Source: Planomonospora parontospora (GTDB lineage: Bacteria; Actinomycetota; Actinomycetes; Streptosporangiales; Streptosporangiaceae). From it: a DNA stretch of 64,000 nt. The stretch is taken from contig BMQD01000002.1 of NCBI GenBank assembly GCA_014647935.1, forward strand, positions 248,001 to 312,000, read 5' to 3'. How positions within the stretch are numbered: the stretch's first letter is position 1; each line of letters starts with the position of its first letter. Shown piece after piece: positions 20,202 to 28,227 of the stretch. Both the position numbers and the translations under genes were made by a program. A model generated the notes under the pieces. The model had not been told where the DNA came from and did not search any database. It saw only the letters and a program-made list of their open reading frames with translations.

Positions 20202-21635
20202 TCAGCCCAGGCGGGCGATGGACTTGTACTCCAGATAGGCCGCCAGGCCCTCGGGGCCGAGCTCGCGCCCGAGGCCGCTGCTCTTGAAGCCGCCGAACGG
20301 GGAGCTGGTCTCGATCATGAAGAGGTTGACGCCGTAGGTGCCGGTGCGCACCTGGCGGGCCACCTCCATGCCGCGCTCGGTGTCGGCGGTCCACACCGTG
20401 CCCGCCAGGCCGTAGTCGCTGTCGTTGGCGATGCGGACCGCGTCGGCCTCGTCCTCGTAGGGGATCACGGTCAGGACCGGGCCGAAGATCTCCTCGCGGG
20501 CGATCCGCATCTCGTTGGTGGCGCCGGCGAAGACGGTGGGGGCCACGTACCAGCCGCGGTCGAGGGGGCGCTCCAGGCCGCCGACGACCGGCTTGGCGCC
20601 CTCGTCGATGCCGATCCTGATGTAGTCCTCCACCCGCGCCTGCTGGCGCTGGGCGACCAGCGGGCCGATGCCGGTGGCCGGGTCGGCGGGGTCGCCGACC
20701 GGCATGCTCCGCACCATCGCGGCGACCGCGTCCACCACCTCGTCGTAGCGGTTGCGGGAGGCGAGGATGCGGGTCTGCGCGACGCACGCCTGGCCGTTGT
20801 TCATCAGGGAGGCGATCGACAGGAAGCCCATCGCGGAGGACAGGTCGCAGTCGTCCAGGATGATCGCGGCGGACTTGCCGCCGAGCTCCAGGGTGCAGCG
20901 CTTGAGCTGCTCGCCGCAGATGCTCCCGATGCGGCGGCCGGCGGCGGTGGAGCCGGTGAAGGCGACCTTGTCCACGCCGGGGTGGGAGACCAGGTGCTCG
21001 CCGGCCTCGCGCCCTGCGGCGACGATGTTGACGACGCCGTCGGGGATCCCGGCCTCCTTGACCATCTCGGCCAGGAGGTAGGAGTCGAGCGGGGTCTCCG
21101 GCGCGGGCTTGACCACGATCGCGCAGCCCGCGACGAGCGCGGGGGCCAGCTTGATCATGATGACGAACTGCGGGACGTTCCACGGGACGATCGCGGCGAC
21201 CACGCCGACGGGCTCGCGCCGTACGGTCACCGGGCCGAACGTGCCGGGCCGCTCCTCCTCCACGGGGAAGGTCGCGCCGAGCTCGGCGTAGTACTGCAGC
21301 ATGCCGAGCGGCTGCGGGGCCTGGGCCATCTGGGAGAAGGTGATGGGCGAGCCCATCTCCTCCGTGATGATCTCCGCCATCTCGCCCTGCCGGGCCGCGT
21401 AGATCTCGGCGAGCCTGCCGACGACGGCGGCGCGCTCGGCCATCGTCATCCGGGGCCACGGGCCGTGGTCGAAGGCCCGGCGGGCGGCGGCCACCGCGCG
21501 GTCCATGTCGGCGGGGGTGCCCTCGGGGACGCGGCCGACGACCTCCTCGGTGTGGGGCGAGATGACGTCGATGGTCCCGGTGCCGGCGGGAGCGACCCAG
21601 TCGCCCCCGATGAACAGCGTGTCGTGCTGGCGCAT
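20202..21635 (-). CDS. NAD(P)-dependent aldehyde dehydrogenase
   Basis: The 477-residue protein is a full-length ALDH-superfamily enzyme. The cofactor region is VAAIVPWNVPQFVIMIK, the Rossmann segment VAFTGSTAAGRRIG, the general-base Glu is in LELGGKSA, the catalytic Cys in MNNGQACVAQTRI and the C-terminal motif is EEIFGPVLTVIPY. It oxidises an aldehyde to the acid; the residues around the site do not fix the substrate. The ATG at 21635 follows AGGAGG; earlier in-frame starts lie across the operator region. A TetR-like palindrome stands 39 bp upstream. Confidence 0.93.
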   Translation of the reverse strand: MRQHDTLFIGGDWVAPAGTGTIDVISPHTEEVVGRVPEGTPADMDRAVAAARRAFDHGPWPRMTMAERAAVVGRLAEIYAARQGEMAEIITEEMGSPITFSQMAQAPQPLGMLQYYAELGATFPVEEERPGTFGPVTVRREPVGVVAAIVPWNVPQFVIMIKLAPALVAGCAIVVKPAPETPLDSYLLAEMVKEAGIPDGVVNIVAAGREAGEHLVSHPGVDKVAFTGSTAAGRRIGSICGEQLKRCTLELGGKSAAIILDDCDLSSAMGFLSIASLMNNGQACVAQTRILASRNRYDEVVDAVAAMVRSMPVGDPADPATGIGPLVAQRQQARVEDYIRIGIDEGAKPVVGGLERPLDRGWYVAPTVFAGATNEMRIAREEIFGPVLTVIPYEDEADAVRIANDSDYGLAGTVWTADTERGMEVARQVRTGTYGVNLFMIETSSPFGGFKSSGLGRELGPEGLAAYLEYKSIARLG

Positions 21636-22043
21636 GGTGTCTTGCCTCCTGGTGGGCGGACCGGAGCCGGTTTTCCGAGCGAGTGCTTGCTCGGACAGTG
21701 TCATGCGGGAGGAGGCGCTTCACAAGGCCTCTCGCCCATGAGACCGAATCATGTTCTATGGGTGATGGCAAGGGGCCTCCGCGGGCTCGCCGGTGTTCCG
21801 CACTCGGCCGTCAGGAGGGCGGCCGGGGCCGTACCCTCTTGTCATGCCGTGGTGCGTCCTCGCCCGGCGGAAGGCCGTCTCCTTTCCCTGCTCCGAGGGC
21901 ATGTCCGGAAATTTTGTTCAAATCTCACAAACTGGTAGACAGTCCATCAAAGGTGTACGAGTTCCACGGTTCCGGTGGCGGGCTTGAAGATCGTCTTCTA
22001 TAGTTTCGCTCGGTCCGCAAGGGGCTCTGGAGGTGAGCGAAGC
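21636..22043. other. 408-bp intergenic region between two divergent genes
   Basis: It holds the TetR-like operator at 21674-21695 on the ALDH side. On the other side a TATAGT at 21999-22004 could be a -10 for the coiled-coil protein gene, but no good -35 lies upstream of it. The middle part is ordinary GC-rich sequence with a short AT-richer stretch around 21905-21955. I see no supported gene in it. Confidence 0.6.
21674..21695. promoter_or_regulatory. TetR-type operator upstream of the aldehyde dehydrogenase
   Basis: A 22-bp imperfect palindrome has seven-base perfect arms TCCGAGC and GCTCGGA. Read on the minus strand, its core AGCAAGCACTCGCT differs from the KstR2-type pattern AnCAAGnnCTTGnT at one position. 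It probably binds a TetR-family repressor encoded elsewhere; none is adjacent. Confidence 0.55.
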
Positions 22044-22955
22044 GTGCGACCGAGCCGCCCGGCGATGCTGGGTGTCCTGCTCGCGGCGCTCCTGCTGACT
22101 CCCGCGATGGCGGGCGCGAGCGCCGGGCACACCACCCGGCTCGACCCGGAGGCCCAGCTGAAGAAGCTGACGGCCGAGGCGAGCAAGCTCAACAAGCTCT
22201 ACCGCGGCCAGGTGCAGACCCTGGAGGACGCCCGGGTCAAGGCCAAGAAGGCCACCGAGACCGCCAAGAGCCTCAAGCGGGCCCTGGCCACCGCGCAGAC
22301 CGACGTGGTCCGCTTCGCCCAGACCACCTACATGGGCGGCCCGCTGGACACCGGCAGCCTGCTGAGCTTCAAGGGCGACGCGGGAGCCGTCCTCGACCAG
22401 GCCGCGGCCATGTCCTACCTCGCCAGCCAGCGGGCCACCCAGCTGATCCGCGTCAAGGAGCTGATCGCGGAGGCCAAGAAGGCGGAGAAGAAGGCCGCCG
22501 CCGAGATCACCCGGCTCCAGCGGGACATCGCCAGGCTCAAGAAAGACCGCGTCAAGATCGAGACGCTGCTGGCCAAGTACGGCTTCCAGCAGCCGTCGGG
22601 GACCGGCGGCCTTACCGCCCGCACGGTCGCCATGCGCAACCTGGTGCTGCAGAACTTCCCGATGCCGTATCACTACGGCTGCCTGCGCCCCGGCGACCCC
22701 GGCGACCACGGCAGCGGCCGGGCCTGCGACTTCATGATGAGCGCCGGCGGCCGGGTCCCGACCCCCGAGGCCAAGGCCCGCGGCGACCGCCTGGCCCAGT
22801 GGGCGATCACCAACGGGCGGCGGCTCGGCGTGATGTACGTCATCTGGCAGCAGAAGTACTACGACGTGCGGACCGGCGCGGGCTGGCGGATGATGTCCGA
22901 CCGCGGCGGCAACACCGCCAACCACATCGACCACGTGCACATCTCGATGTTCTGA
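22044..22955 (+). CDS. Exported coiled-coil protein with ARB_07466-like C-terminal domain
   Basis: The protein has about 303 residues from the GTG at 22044, which follows CTGGAGG. A signal peptide (LGVLLAALLLTPAMAGASA) is followed by a long Lys/Ala-rich coiled coil (about 30-190). The C-terminal domain (about 205-303) has PYHYGCLRPGDPGDHGSG, RACDFMM, a central MYVIWQQKYYDVR and ends NHIDHVHISMF, matching the ARB_07466-like domain seen in many actinobacterial cell-wall proteins. The coiled coil plus this domain recalls RipA/NlpC-type wall hydrolases, with the catalytic part replaced. The exact activity is not established. Confidence 0.85.
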   Translation: MRPSRPAMLGVLLAALLLTPAMAGASAGHTTRLDPEAQLKKLTAEASKLNKLYRGQVQTLEDARVKAKKATETAKSLKRALATAQTDVVRFAQTTYMGGPLDTGSLLSFKGDAGAVLDQAAAMSYLASQRATQLIRVKELIAEAKKAEKKAAAEITRLQRDIARLKKDRVKIETLLAKYGFQQPSGTGGLTARTVAMRNLVLQNFPMPYHYGCLRPGDPGDHGSGRACDFMMSAGGRVPTPEAKARGDRLAQWAITNGRRLGVMYVIWQQKYYDVRTGAGWRMMSDRGGNTANHIDHVHISMF

Positions 22956-23212
22956 CCTGACGTCACCCTCGGAAACGGAGCAGCATCGTCCGGACCGGTT
23001 CCCTCCGGTGTCCGATCGACCATGACGCACCGTGCCGCCGCGAGGAGGAACGCGGGCCGGCGTGCGCTGGGAGCGCCGGCATGACGCCCAGGTGGCGGCA
23101 GGGGCGGGACTGGCAGTGATCCGCTGCTTTTTGGCAGCCGCGCCGCTGTCGGCGTGCCGGGAGGGGTGACAGGCTACCTGCGTTCGGAGATCATCACGAT
23201 TCAGGAGTGCGC

Positions 23213-23524
23213 ATGAGAGCGACGAGAATCGCCGCGGGCGTGGCCGGGCTGCTGATGGCCGGATCCCTGCTGGGCAGCGCTTCGTCGGCGTCGGCCCAGA
23301 CGGCGACCGGTAACACCTCGGCGTACGGCTGCGGTTACATCCACTTCACCGAGACCCCCGACCGGCGGGCGAAGTACAACCACTGCGGTCCGAACTCCAC
23401 GGTCCAGATCATGGTGGAGAACTCGTTCTGGTGGGACTGCGGACCGTACACCGTCAACCGCGGCATCACCGACATCGAGGCCTGGTGCGGCGGCATCCGC
23501 ACGCTGTACGCCTGGGCCGTGTGA
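23213..23524 (+). CDS. Small secreted cysteine-containing protein (DUF6355-like)
   Basis: The 103-residue protein begins with a signal peptide ending ASSASA, leaving a mature part of about 75 residues. It contains four cysteines: YGCGYIHF, YNHCGPNS, WWDCGPY and EAWCGG, suggesting two disulfides. The CGY...YxHC pattern recalls DUF6355, a family of small secreted actinobacterial proteins of unknown function (moderate confidence). The ATG at 23213 follows CAGGAG; an upstream in-frame GTG at 23207 is too close to that site. It appears monocistronic. Confidence 0.8.
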   Translation: MRATRIAAGVAGLLMAGSLLGSASSASAQTATGNTSAYGCGYIHFTETPDRRAKYNHCGPNSTVQIMVENSFWWDCGPYTVNRGITDIEAWCGGIRTLYAWAV

Positions 23525-23690
23525 CGACGGCTTCCCCGCGCCGCGTGGCGGTCCCGGTCTCCCGGGGCCGCCACGCGGCGTCATGCCGGGCACCGCGCGG
23601 CCACCGGCCACCCCCCCCACGCGCGGGTGGCCGGTCCCGGACCCGGCCGCGGCCGGCCGGGCCCCCGCCGCAGCCGGTACGGTCCCTGTC

Positions 23691-24341
23691 ATGCCGAGAA
23701 CAGCCGAACCGTTCAGACCCCCGGTCACCGTGGACGACCTCGACCAGGCCGTGCGACTCGCCGTGGCCCTTCTCCGCGAGGCGCCCGCCGCGGTCTGGGA
23801 CGCCAGGGCGGGAACGCTGGAGTGGGACTGCTGGGAGACCGTCGAGCACCTCGGCGACGACCTCTTCGCGTACGCCGCGCAGCTGGGCCCCAGGACACCG
23901 CCGATGGACGGCGAGGTGCCCTTCGTGTTGCGGTCGCGCAGGCCAGGAGGCCCGGCCAGCGTCGTCCACGCCGACCGCGCGGCGGGACCGGCCGGGTTGC
24001 TGCAGGTGCTGGAGGCCAGCGGCGCGCTGCTGGTCGCCATGGTGCGCACGACGCCGCCGCACGTCCGCGCCCACCACGTCTTCGGGGCGTCGGACCCGGA
24101 GGGCTTCGCCGCCATGGGGATCGTGGAGACCCTGGTGCACACCCATGACGTGGCGCAGGGGCTCGGGCTCGCCTGGAACCCGCCCGCCGGCCTGTGCTCG
24201 CGGGTGCTCGCCCGGCTCTTCCCGGATGCTCCGCGGGACACGGACCCCTGGCCCGCCCTGCTGTGGGCCACCGGCCGCGCCGAACTGCCCGGACACCCGC
24301 GGCTCACCACCTGGCGCTGGTACGGCGAGCCCCGGCGGTAG
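23691..24341 (+). CDS. Maleylpyruvate isomerase/MDMPI-type DinB-like protein
   Basis: A 216-residue helical protein with the mycothiol-dependent maleylpyruvate isomerase N-domain layout: DWxC-like WDCWETVEHLGDDLFAYA in the first part and the metal-site-like VETLVHTHDVAQGLGL later. The family (TIGR03083, DinB-like four-helix bundle) includes mycothiol transferases, but most members have no proven substrate. No Shine-Dalgarno precedes the ATG, so a leaderless or weak start is possible. It has no operon partner. Confidence 0.8.
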   Translation: MPRTAEPFRPPVTVDDLDQAVRLAVALLREAPAAVWDARAGTLEWDCWETVEHLGDDLFAYAAQLGPRTPPMDGEVPFVLRSRRPGGPASVVHADRAAGPAGLLQVLEASGALLVAMVRTTPPHVRAHHVFGASDPEGFAAMGIVETLVHTHDVAQGLGLAWNPPAGLCSRVLARLFPDAPRDTDPWPALLWATGRAELPGHPRLTTWRWYGEPRR

Positions 24342-24419
24342 GTTTCGCCGGGGCCGTGGGAGGGCGGCTGCTGAGGGACGCCGGTCTGAACCCGCGGAGC
24401 GAGCCCGGGTTCGCGGCGG

Positions 24420-25106
24420 TCAGTCCGGGCAGGCGTCGCGGCAGGCGCCGAAGCGCACGGCGTCCGGCCGGACGAAGCCGGTCTCGTGCGTCCGGCGCAC
24501 CGCCTCGGTCATCGCCTCCTTCCAGATCAGGCCGGGAACCGACGTGCCGTCCACCTGAGGGTGGTGACGGCCGCCGATGGTGACGTCGATCAGGGGGTGC
24601 TGGTACCCGCGGGGGTCGCCGACGCTGACGGCCGAGGCCAGGCCGGGGGTGTAACCGGCGTACCAGGCGGCGGTGAAGGCGTCGGTCGTGCCGGGCATGC
24701 CCGCCGCCTCGCGGCCGAGACCCTGGAGCGTGCTCCTCTCCAGGGCGTCCGACAGCAGTCCGGTGACCGCGTCGGCGACCTCCGGGTCCAGGATCTGGCG
24801 GCAGCGCGGCGGGAAGGAGCGCAGGGCACCGGAGTCATCGCGGATCTCCGTGATCACCGTCGGCTCGCAGAAACGGCCGCGGGCGGCGAGGCTCGCGTAG
24901 GAGTTGGCCACCGAGACGGGGTCGACCTCGTTGACGCCCAGCGTGAACGTCTCCAGTTCCCGGAGCGGTGCTCCGTCGGCGCGCCTGAGTCCGAGCCGCT
25001 CGGTCATCCTGGCGGTCTCGCACAGACCGACCTTCTCCTCCAGTCGCATGTAGAAGGTGTTCACCGCGTCCCGGGTGCCCGGGTGAAGCAGCCCTTGCCA
25101 TCCCGA
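24420..25106 (-). pseudogene. Truncated penicillin-binding protein transpeptidase remnant
   Basis: The minus strand encodes about 220 residues resembling the C-terminal half of a class A PBP transpeptidase domain: DAVNTFYMRLEEKVGLC corresponds to the S-x-N region, then VDPVSVANSYASLAARG and TAAWYAGYTPGLASAV. The glycosyltransferase domain, the SxxK active site and everything before it are missing. An in-frame TGA at 25107-25109 bounds the fragment. The K-T-G triad is replaced: AAGMPGTTDAF stands where AAGKTGTTDxF is expected, and the SxN serine is alanine. It therefore cannot be an active transpeptidase. The lost 5' part has been replaced by the start of the plus-strand gene at 25170. Confidence 0.8.
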
Positions 25107-25169
25107 TCACCTGTACGGCGCGGGTGATCCGTGCGAGTCTGTCCGGACCAAGAAGGTGATCAAGGACGG

Positions 25170-26375
25170 ATGCGACATATGGTGGCGGCACTCCTCGTTC
25201 CATCGATGTGGCCGCAGGGCGCGGGTCCGCTCGGTCTCGTGGCGTCGGTCCGGCCGGCCGCGCCCGCACCGGGGGTGAGCTGGATCGAGCCGCTGCTGAT
25301 CGCCTGCGCGATCGTGCCGGCGCTGTTCTTCGCCCTGGTCAAGGGTGAGACCGGTGGCCGGTCCAGGGCCGGGTGCCTGGGGTGGCCGCTGAAGGCGTTG
25401 GCCCTGTGGGCGGGGGCGAACGTGATGGCGTATCCGGCCGGGGTGCTGATGTACCTGGGCACCGCGGAGCTGGATCGGCACCCGGAGGTCTGGCTGGTGA
25501 CCGCCGCGTCGCCGTTCGCCGCGCTGGCGGTCGCCTGGTGGTTCCGGCCCGTCCTGCCGCCGCTCCGCCGGCCGTACCTGGTGCTGAGGGCCGTGCTGCT
25601 GCTGGCCGCGTGCGTCACGGCGGTGCTCGCGGCCGAGCGGAGCGGGCTGCCGGTCACGTCGGTCTCCGGGACCTGGGCCGGCGCCTCGCTGGCGGCGGCC
25701 CTCGCCTGCGTGGCGGCGTGGCGGATGGCGGACGGGCTCGCGCCGCTGCCGCAGCTGGCGTGGGCGGCGGCGGTGCTCGGTGCGTGCGTCGCCGTCGGCG
25801 TGACGACCGGGGTGGACGGTCTGGCGGTGCTGACCGGAGAACAGGCGGGTTCGGGCGCGGCGCTGTGGGCGGCCTTCCTGCTGGCGGTCCTCCAGGCGGC
25901 CGCCGTGCTCCTGCTGGGATCGGCCGTCTGGCGGCTAGTCCGGCAGCTGCGCACCGGGACGCTGAGCCGGGCCGCCGACCGCTCCGGGGGTCTCTGGCCG
26001 CCCCGACCGGGGGAGGTCTGGTACGCGAACGTGCCCTTCCGGGAGGACGGGAACGAGTCGAAGGACCGGCCCGTCCTGGTGCTGCGCGCCTCCGCCGGGC
26101 ACGCCGACGTCCTGAAGATCACCAGCCAGGACAAGACCGGGATGCCGAGTCATCTCCACCTCCCTCTGGCCAGGTGGCACCGGGTGCTGAACAAGGAGAG
26201 CTGGCTGGAGCTGAGAGTGACCCCGCTGGCGTACGCGAACTTCCACGACGTGCAGGGGCTGTGCCGGCCCGACGTCTGGCGGGAGCTCGGGAGGCGGGGT
26301 TTGAGGTCCGGCGGCCGGACGGACGCCCGGCCTGCGCGCCCGGGATCGAGGAGGAAGACCCCGGGAAGGCGCTGA
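25170..26375 (+). CDS. Seven-helix membrane protein with C-terminal MazF/PemK-like domain
   Basis: The protein has about 401 residues. The first 270 contain seven predicted membrane segments (for example WIEPLLIACAIVPALFFALV and AAFLLAVLQAAAVLLLGSAV). After a short Arg-rich linker, about residues 283-372 read as a PemK/MazF-type domain: PPRPGEVWYANVPF, DRPVLVLR, DVLKITSQDKTG and WLELRVTPLAYAN. That is the usual order of the toxin's strands, with the RPVLVL motif intact. No antitoxin gene is adjacent. Fusion of this fold to a multi-pass membrane part is unusual; it may be a domesticated domain rather than a toxin. Start ATG 25170, or 25179. Confidence 0.75.
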   Translation: MRHMVAALLVPSMWPQGAGPLGLVASVRPAAPAPGVSWIEPLLIACAIVPALFFALVKGETGGRSRAGCLGWPLKALALWAGANVMAYPAGVLMYLGTAELDRHPEVWLVTAASPFAALAVAWWFRPVLPPLRRPYLVLRAVLLLAACVTAVLAAERSGLPVTSVSGTWAGASLAAALACVAAWRMADGLAPLPQLAWAAAVLGACVAVGVTTGVDGLAVLTGEQAGSGAALWAAFLLAVLQAAAVLLLGSAVWRLVRQLRTGTLSRAADRSGGLWPPRPGEVWYANVPFREDGNESKDRPVLVLRASAGHADVLKITSQDKTGMPSHLHLPLARWHRVLNKESWLELRVTPLAYANFHDVQGLCRPDVWRELGRRGLRSGGRTDARPARPGSRRKTPGRR

Positions 26376-26421
26376 ACGGCGACGTATGGAGCTCCGGCCT
26401 GCGGCGATCCGACTGAATAGC

Positions 26422-26442
26422 TATAAGGAGAACGCTTATAAT
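26422..26442 (+). promoter_or_regulatory. AT-rich inverted repeat and -10 element before the DUF234-type ATPase
   Basis: TATAAG and CTTATA (26422-26440) form a six-base inverted repeat with a seven-base spacer. A perfect TATAAT (26437-26442) overlaps its right arm, so a bound regulator would block this promoter. No convincing -35 is visible 17 bp upstream. The base composition is strikingly AT-rich against the 72 % GC surroundings. Confidence 0.55.
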
Positions 26443-26471
26443 AGGCTTCCTCATCATTGAGGAGGCCGATC

Positions 26472-27941
26472 GTGGACAAGCCCGCAGAGATGTTCGATCG
26501 GGACTACGAGTGGTCGGAGCTGACGCGGTTCGTCCGCTATCCGGGAGCGGAGGCGACGCTCGGCGTGGTGTCCGGGCGGCGCCGACAGGGCAAGACGTTC
26601 CTGCTGGACGCGGTCTGCCGGGCGGCGGGAGGGTTCTACTTCGCCGCGACCGAGGCGACCGAGGCCGAGTCCCTGCACCAGTTCGGCACGGCGCTCGCCC
26701 GCCATCTCGGCGAACCGGCTCCCCGCAGGTTCGCGCACTGGGACGAGGCCGTCGAGACCCTCATGGCGATCGCCGGCTCCGGGCCGGTTCCCGTGGTCAT
26801 CGACGAGTTCCCCTACCTGGTGAAGGCCTCCCCACAGCTGCCCTCGCTGATCCAGCGGGCCCTCGGCCCGCAGGGGCAGCGCCGGAGCGGCGCCGTACGG
26901 CTGCTGCTGTGCGGTTCGGCGCTCTCCTTCATGGGGGCGCTGCTGGCGGGGACCGCGCCGCTGAGAGGCCGGGCGAGCCTGGAACTGGTCGTCCCCACGC
27001 TGGACTACCGGCAGGCCCGGGACTTCTGGGGCATCTCCGATCCCGCCCTGGCCCTGCTCGTCAACGCCGTGGTGGGCGGCACCCCCGCCTATCGGCGCGA
27101 GTTCACGCTGGGTGACGCCCCCGGCGGCATCGATGATTTCGGTCCGTGGGTGGTCCGGAACGTGCTGAACCCCGGCCGTCCGCTGTTCCGGGAGGCGCGG
27201 TTCCTCCTCGCCGAGGAGCCCGAGCTGCGGGACACGGCCCTGTACCACGGCGTCCTGTCGGCGATTGCGGGGGGCAACCACACCCGGGGCGGCATCGCCG
27301 GATACCTCGGCCGCAAGTCCACCGATCTCAGCCATGCGCTGACCGTGCTGGAGGACGTCGGGATGATCGCCAGGGAGGCGGACGCCTTCCACGGCAAGCG
27401 CTCCGCGTACCGGATCACCGAGCCCATTCTCGGCTTCTACCACGCGATCATGCGGCCGGAGTGGACGGACCTGGAGCGTCCCGGCTACGCCGAGCAGGTA
27501 TGGGAGCGGTCGCAGGCGGCTTTCCGAAGCAAGGTCCTCGGTCCGCACTTCGAGCATCTCGCCCGCGTATGGACGCGCTGGCACGCCGGTCCGGAGGCCC
27601 TCGGCGGCCTGCGCACCCGCGTCGCCTCCGGCGTCCTGCCCGACCCGGCGGCCAAGACGGGCCACGAGCTCGACGTCGTCGTCTTCGGCCGGACCGACGA
27701 TGGGAGAGAGAGCATTCTGGCGATCGGCGAGGCGAAGTACGGCGACGTCGTCGGACAGGGCCATCTCGAACGTCTCGAGCGCCTCCGCGAGCTGCTCGTC
27801 CGCCGGGACGACCGGGCGGGCCCCGGCATGCGGCTCCTGCTCTTCAGCGCCGCCGGGTTCGTGCCCGGGCTGCAGGAGATCGCGCAGGGGCGTGACGACC
27901 TGCAACTCGTCGGTCTCGACCGCCTGTACGAGGGGTCCTGA
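26472..27941 (+). CDS. AAA-type ATPase with C-terminal PD-(D/E)XK (DUF234) domain
   Basis: The 489-residue protein, read from the GTG at 26472 after GAGGAGG, has Walker A GRRRQGKT (about 35-42) and Walker B VVIDEFPYL (Asp111-Glu112). These are characteristic of the archaeal-type P-loop ATPase group (ATPase_2/COG1672). A winged-helix region follows (about 255-320). The C-terminal DUF234 part (about 350-470) holds ELDVVVFG...ILAIGEAKYG: Asp401, Glu420 and Lys422 fit a PD-(D/E)XK nuclease core. The family is patchily distributed and commonly thought to be mobile-element or defence related, but its function is unknown. Confidence 0.87.
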   Translation: MDKPAEMFDRDYEWSELTRFVRYPGAEATLGVVSGRRRQGKTFLLDAVCRAAGGFYFAATEATEAESLHQFGTALARHLGEPAPRRFAHWDEAVETLMAIAGSGPVPVVIDEFPYLVKASPQLPSLIQRALGPQGQRRSGAVRLLLCGSALSFMGALLAGTAPLRGRASLELVVPTLDYRQARDFWGISDPALALLVNAVVGGTPAYRREFTLGDAPGGIDDFGPWVVRNVLNPGRPLFREARFLLAEEPELRDTALYHGVLSAIAGGNHTRGGIAGYLGRKSTDLSHALTVLEDVGMIAREADAFHGKRSAYRITEPILGFYHAIMRPEWTDLERPGYAEQVWERSQAAFRSKVLGPHFEHLARVWTRWHAGPEALGGLRTRVASGVLPDPAAKTGHELDVVVFGRTDDGRESILAIGEAKYGDVVGQGHLERLERLRELLVRRDDRAGPGMRLLLFSAAGFVPGLQEIAQGRDDLQLVGLDRLYEGS

Positions 27942-28053
27942 GCCGACTGCCGTTCCCGTCCGGTGGCCGCGGTGCCGGCTTCACCGTGCCCCTGCAGGCG
28001 GCCGACCGCGTGGAGGAGGCCACCGTACCGGCTTCACCAGGCTTGTCAACCAT

Positions 28054-28108
28054 AAATAAACCTTAAATAAAGTTTCGTATTGACAGTGGTTCCGGCGTGC
28101 GGTTACAT
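28054..28108 (+). promoter_or_regulatory. Putative promoter and AT-rich operator of the GH16 gene
   Basis: TTGACA at 28080-28085 is a perfect -35. Seventeen bases later TTACAT (28103-28108) is a weak -10. Just upstream the AT-rich stretch contains the repeated element AAATAAA (in CATAAATAAACC and TTAAATAAAG, about 28050-28071), a possible binding site. The 286-bp gap contains nothing else that I recognise. Confidence 0.4.
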
Positions 28109-28227
28109 CTTCGTGACTTCAGCCGTAACGGTCTTCTCAGACAGCGCCGCATCGCGACGGCGCCTCCGTACGGCGGGCGGGCCGGCAGGCCGCGCCCGGC
28201 AACGACCACAGAGCGGAACCATCCCCC

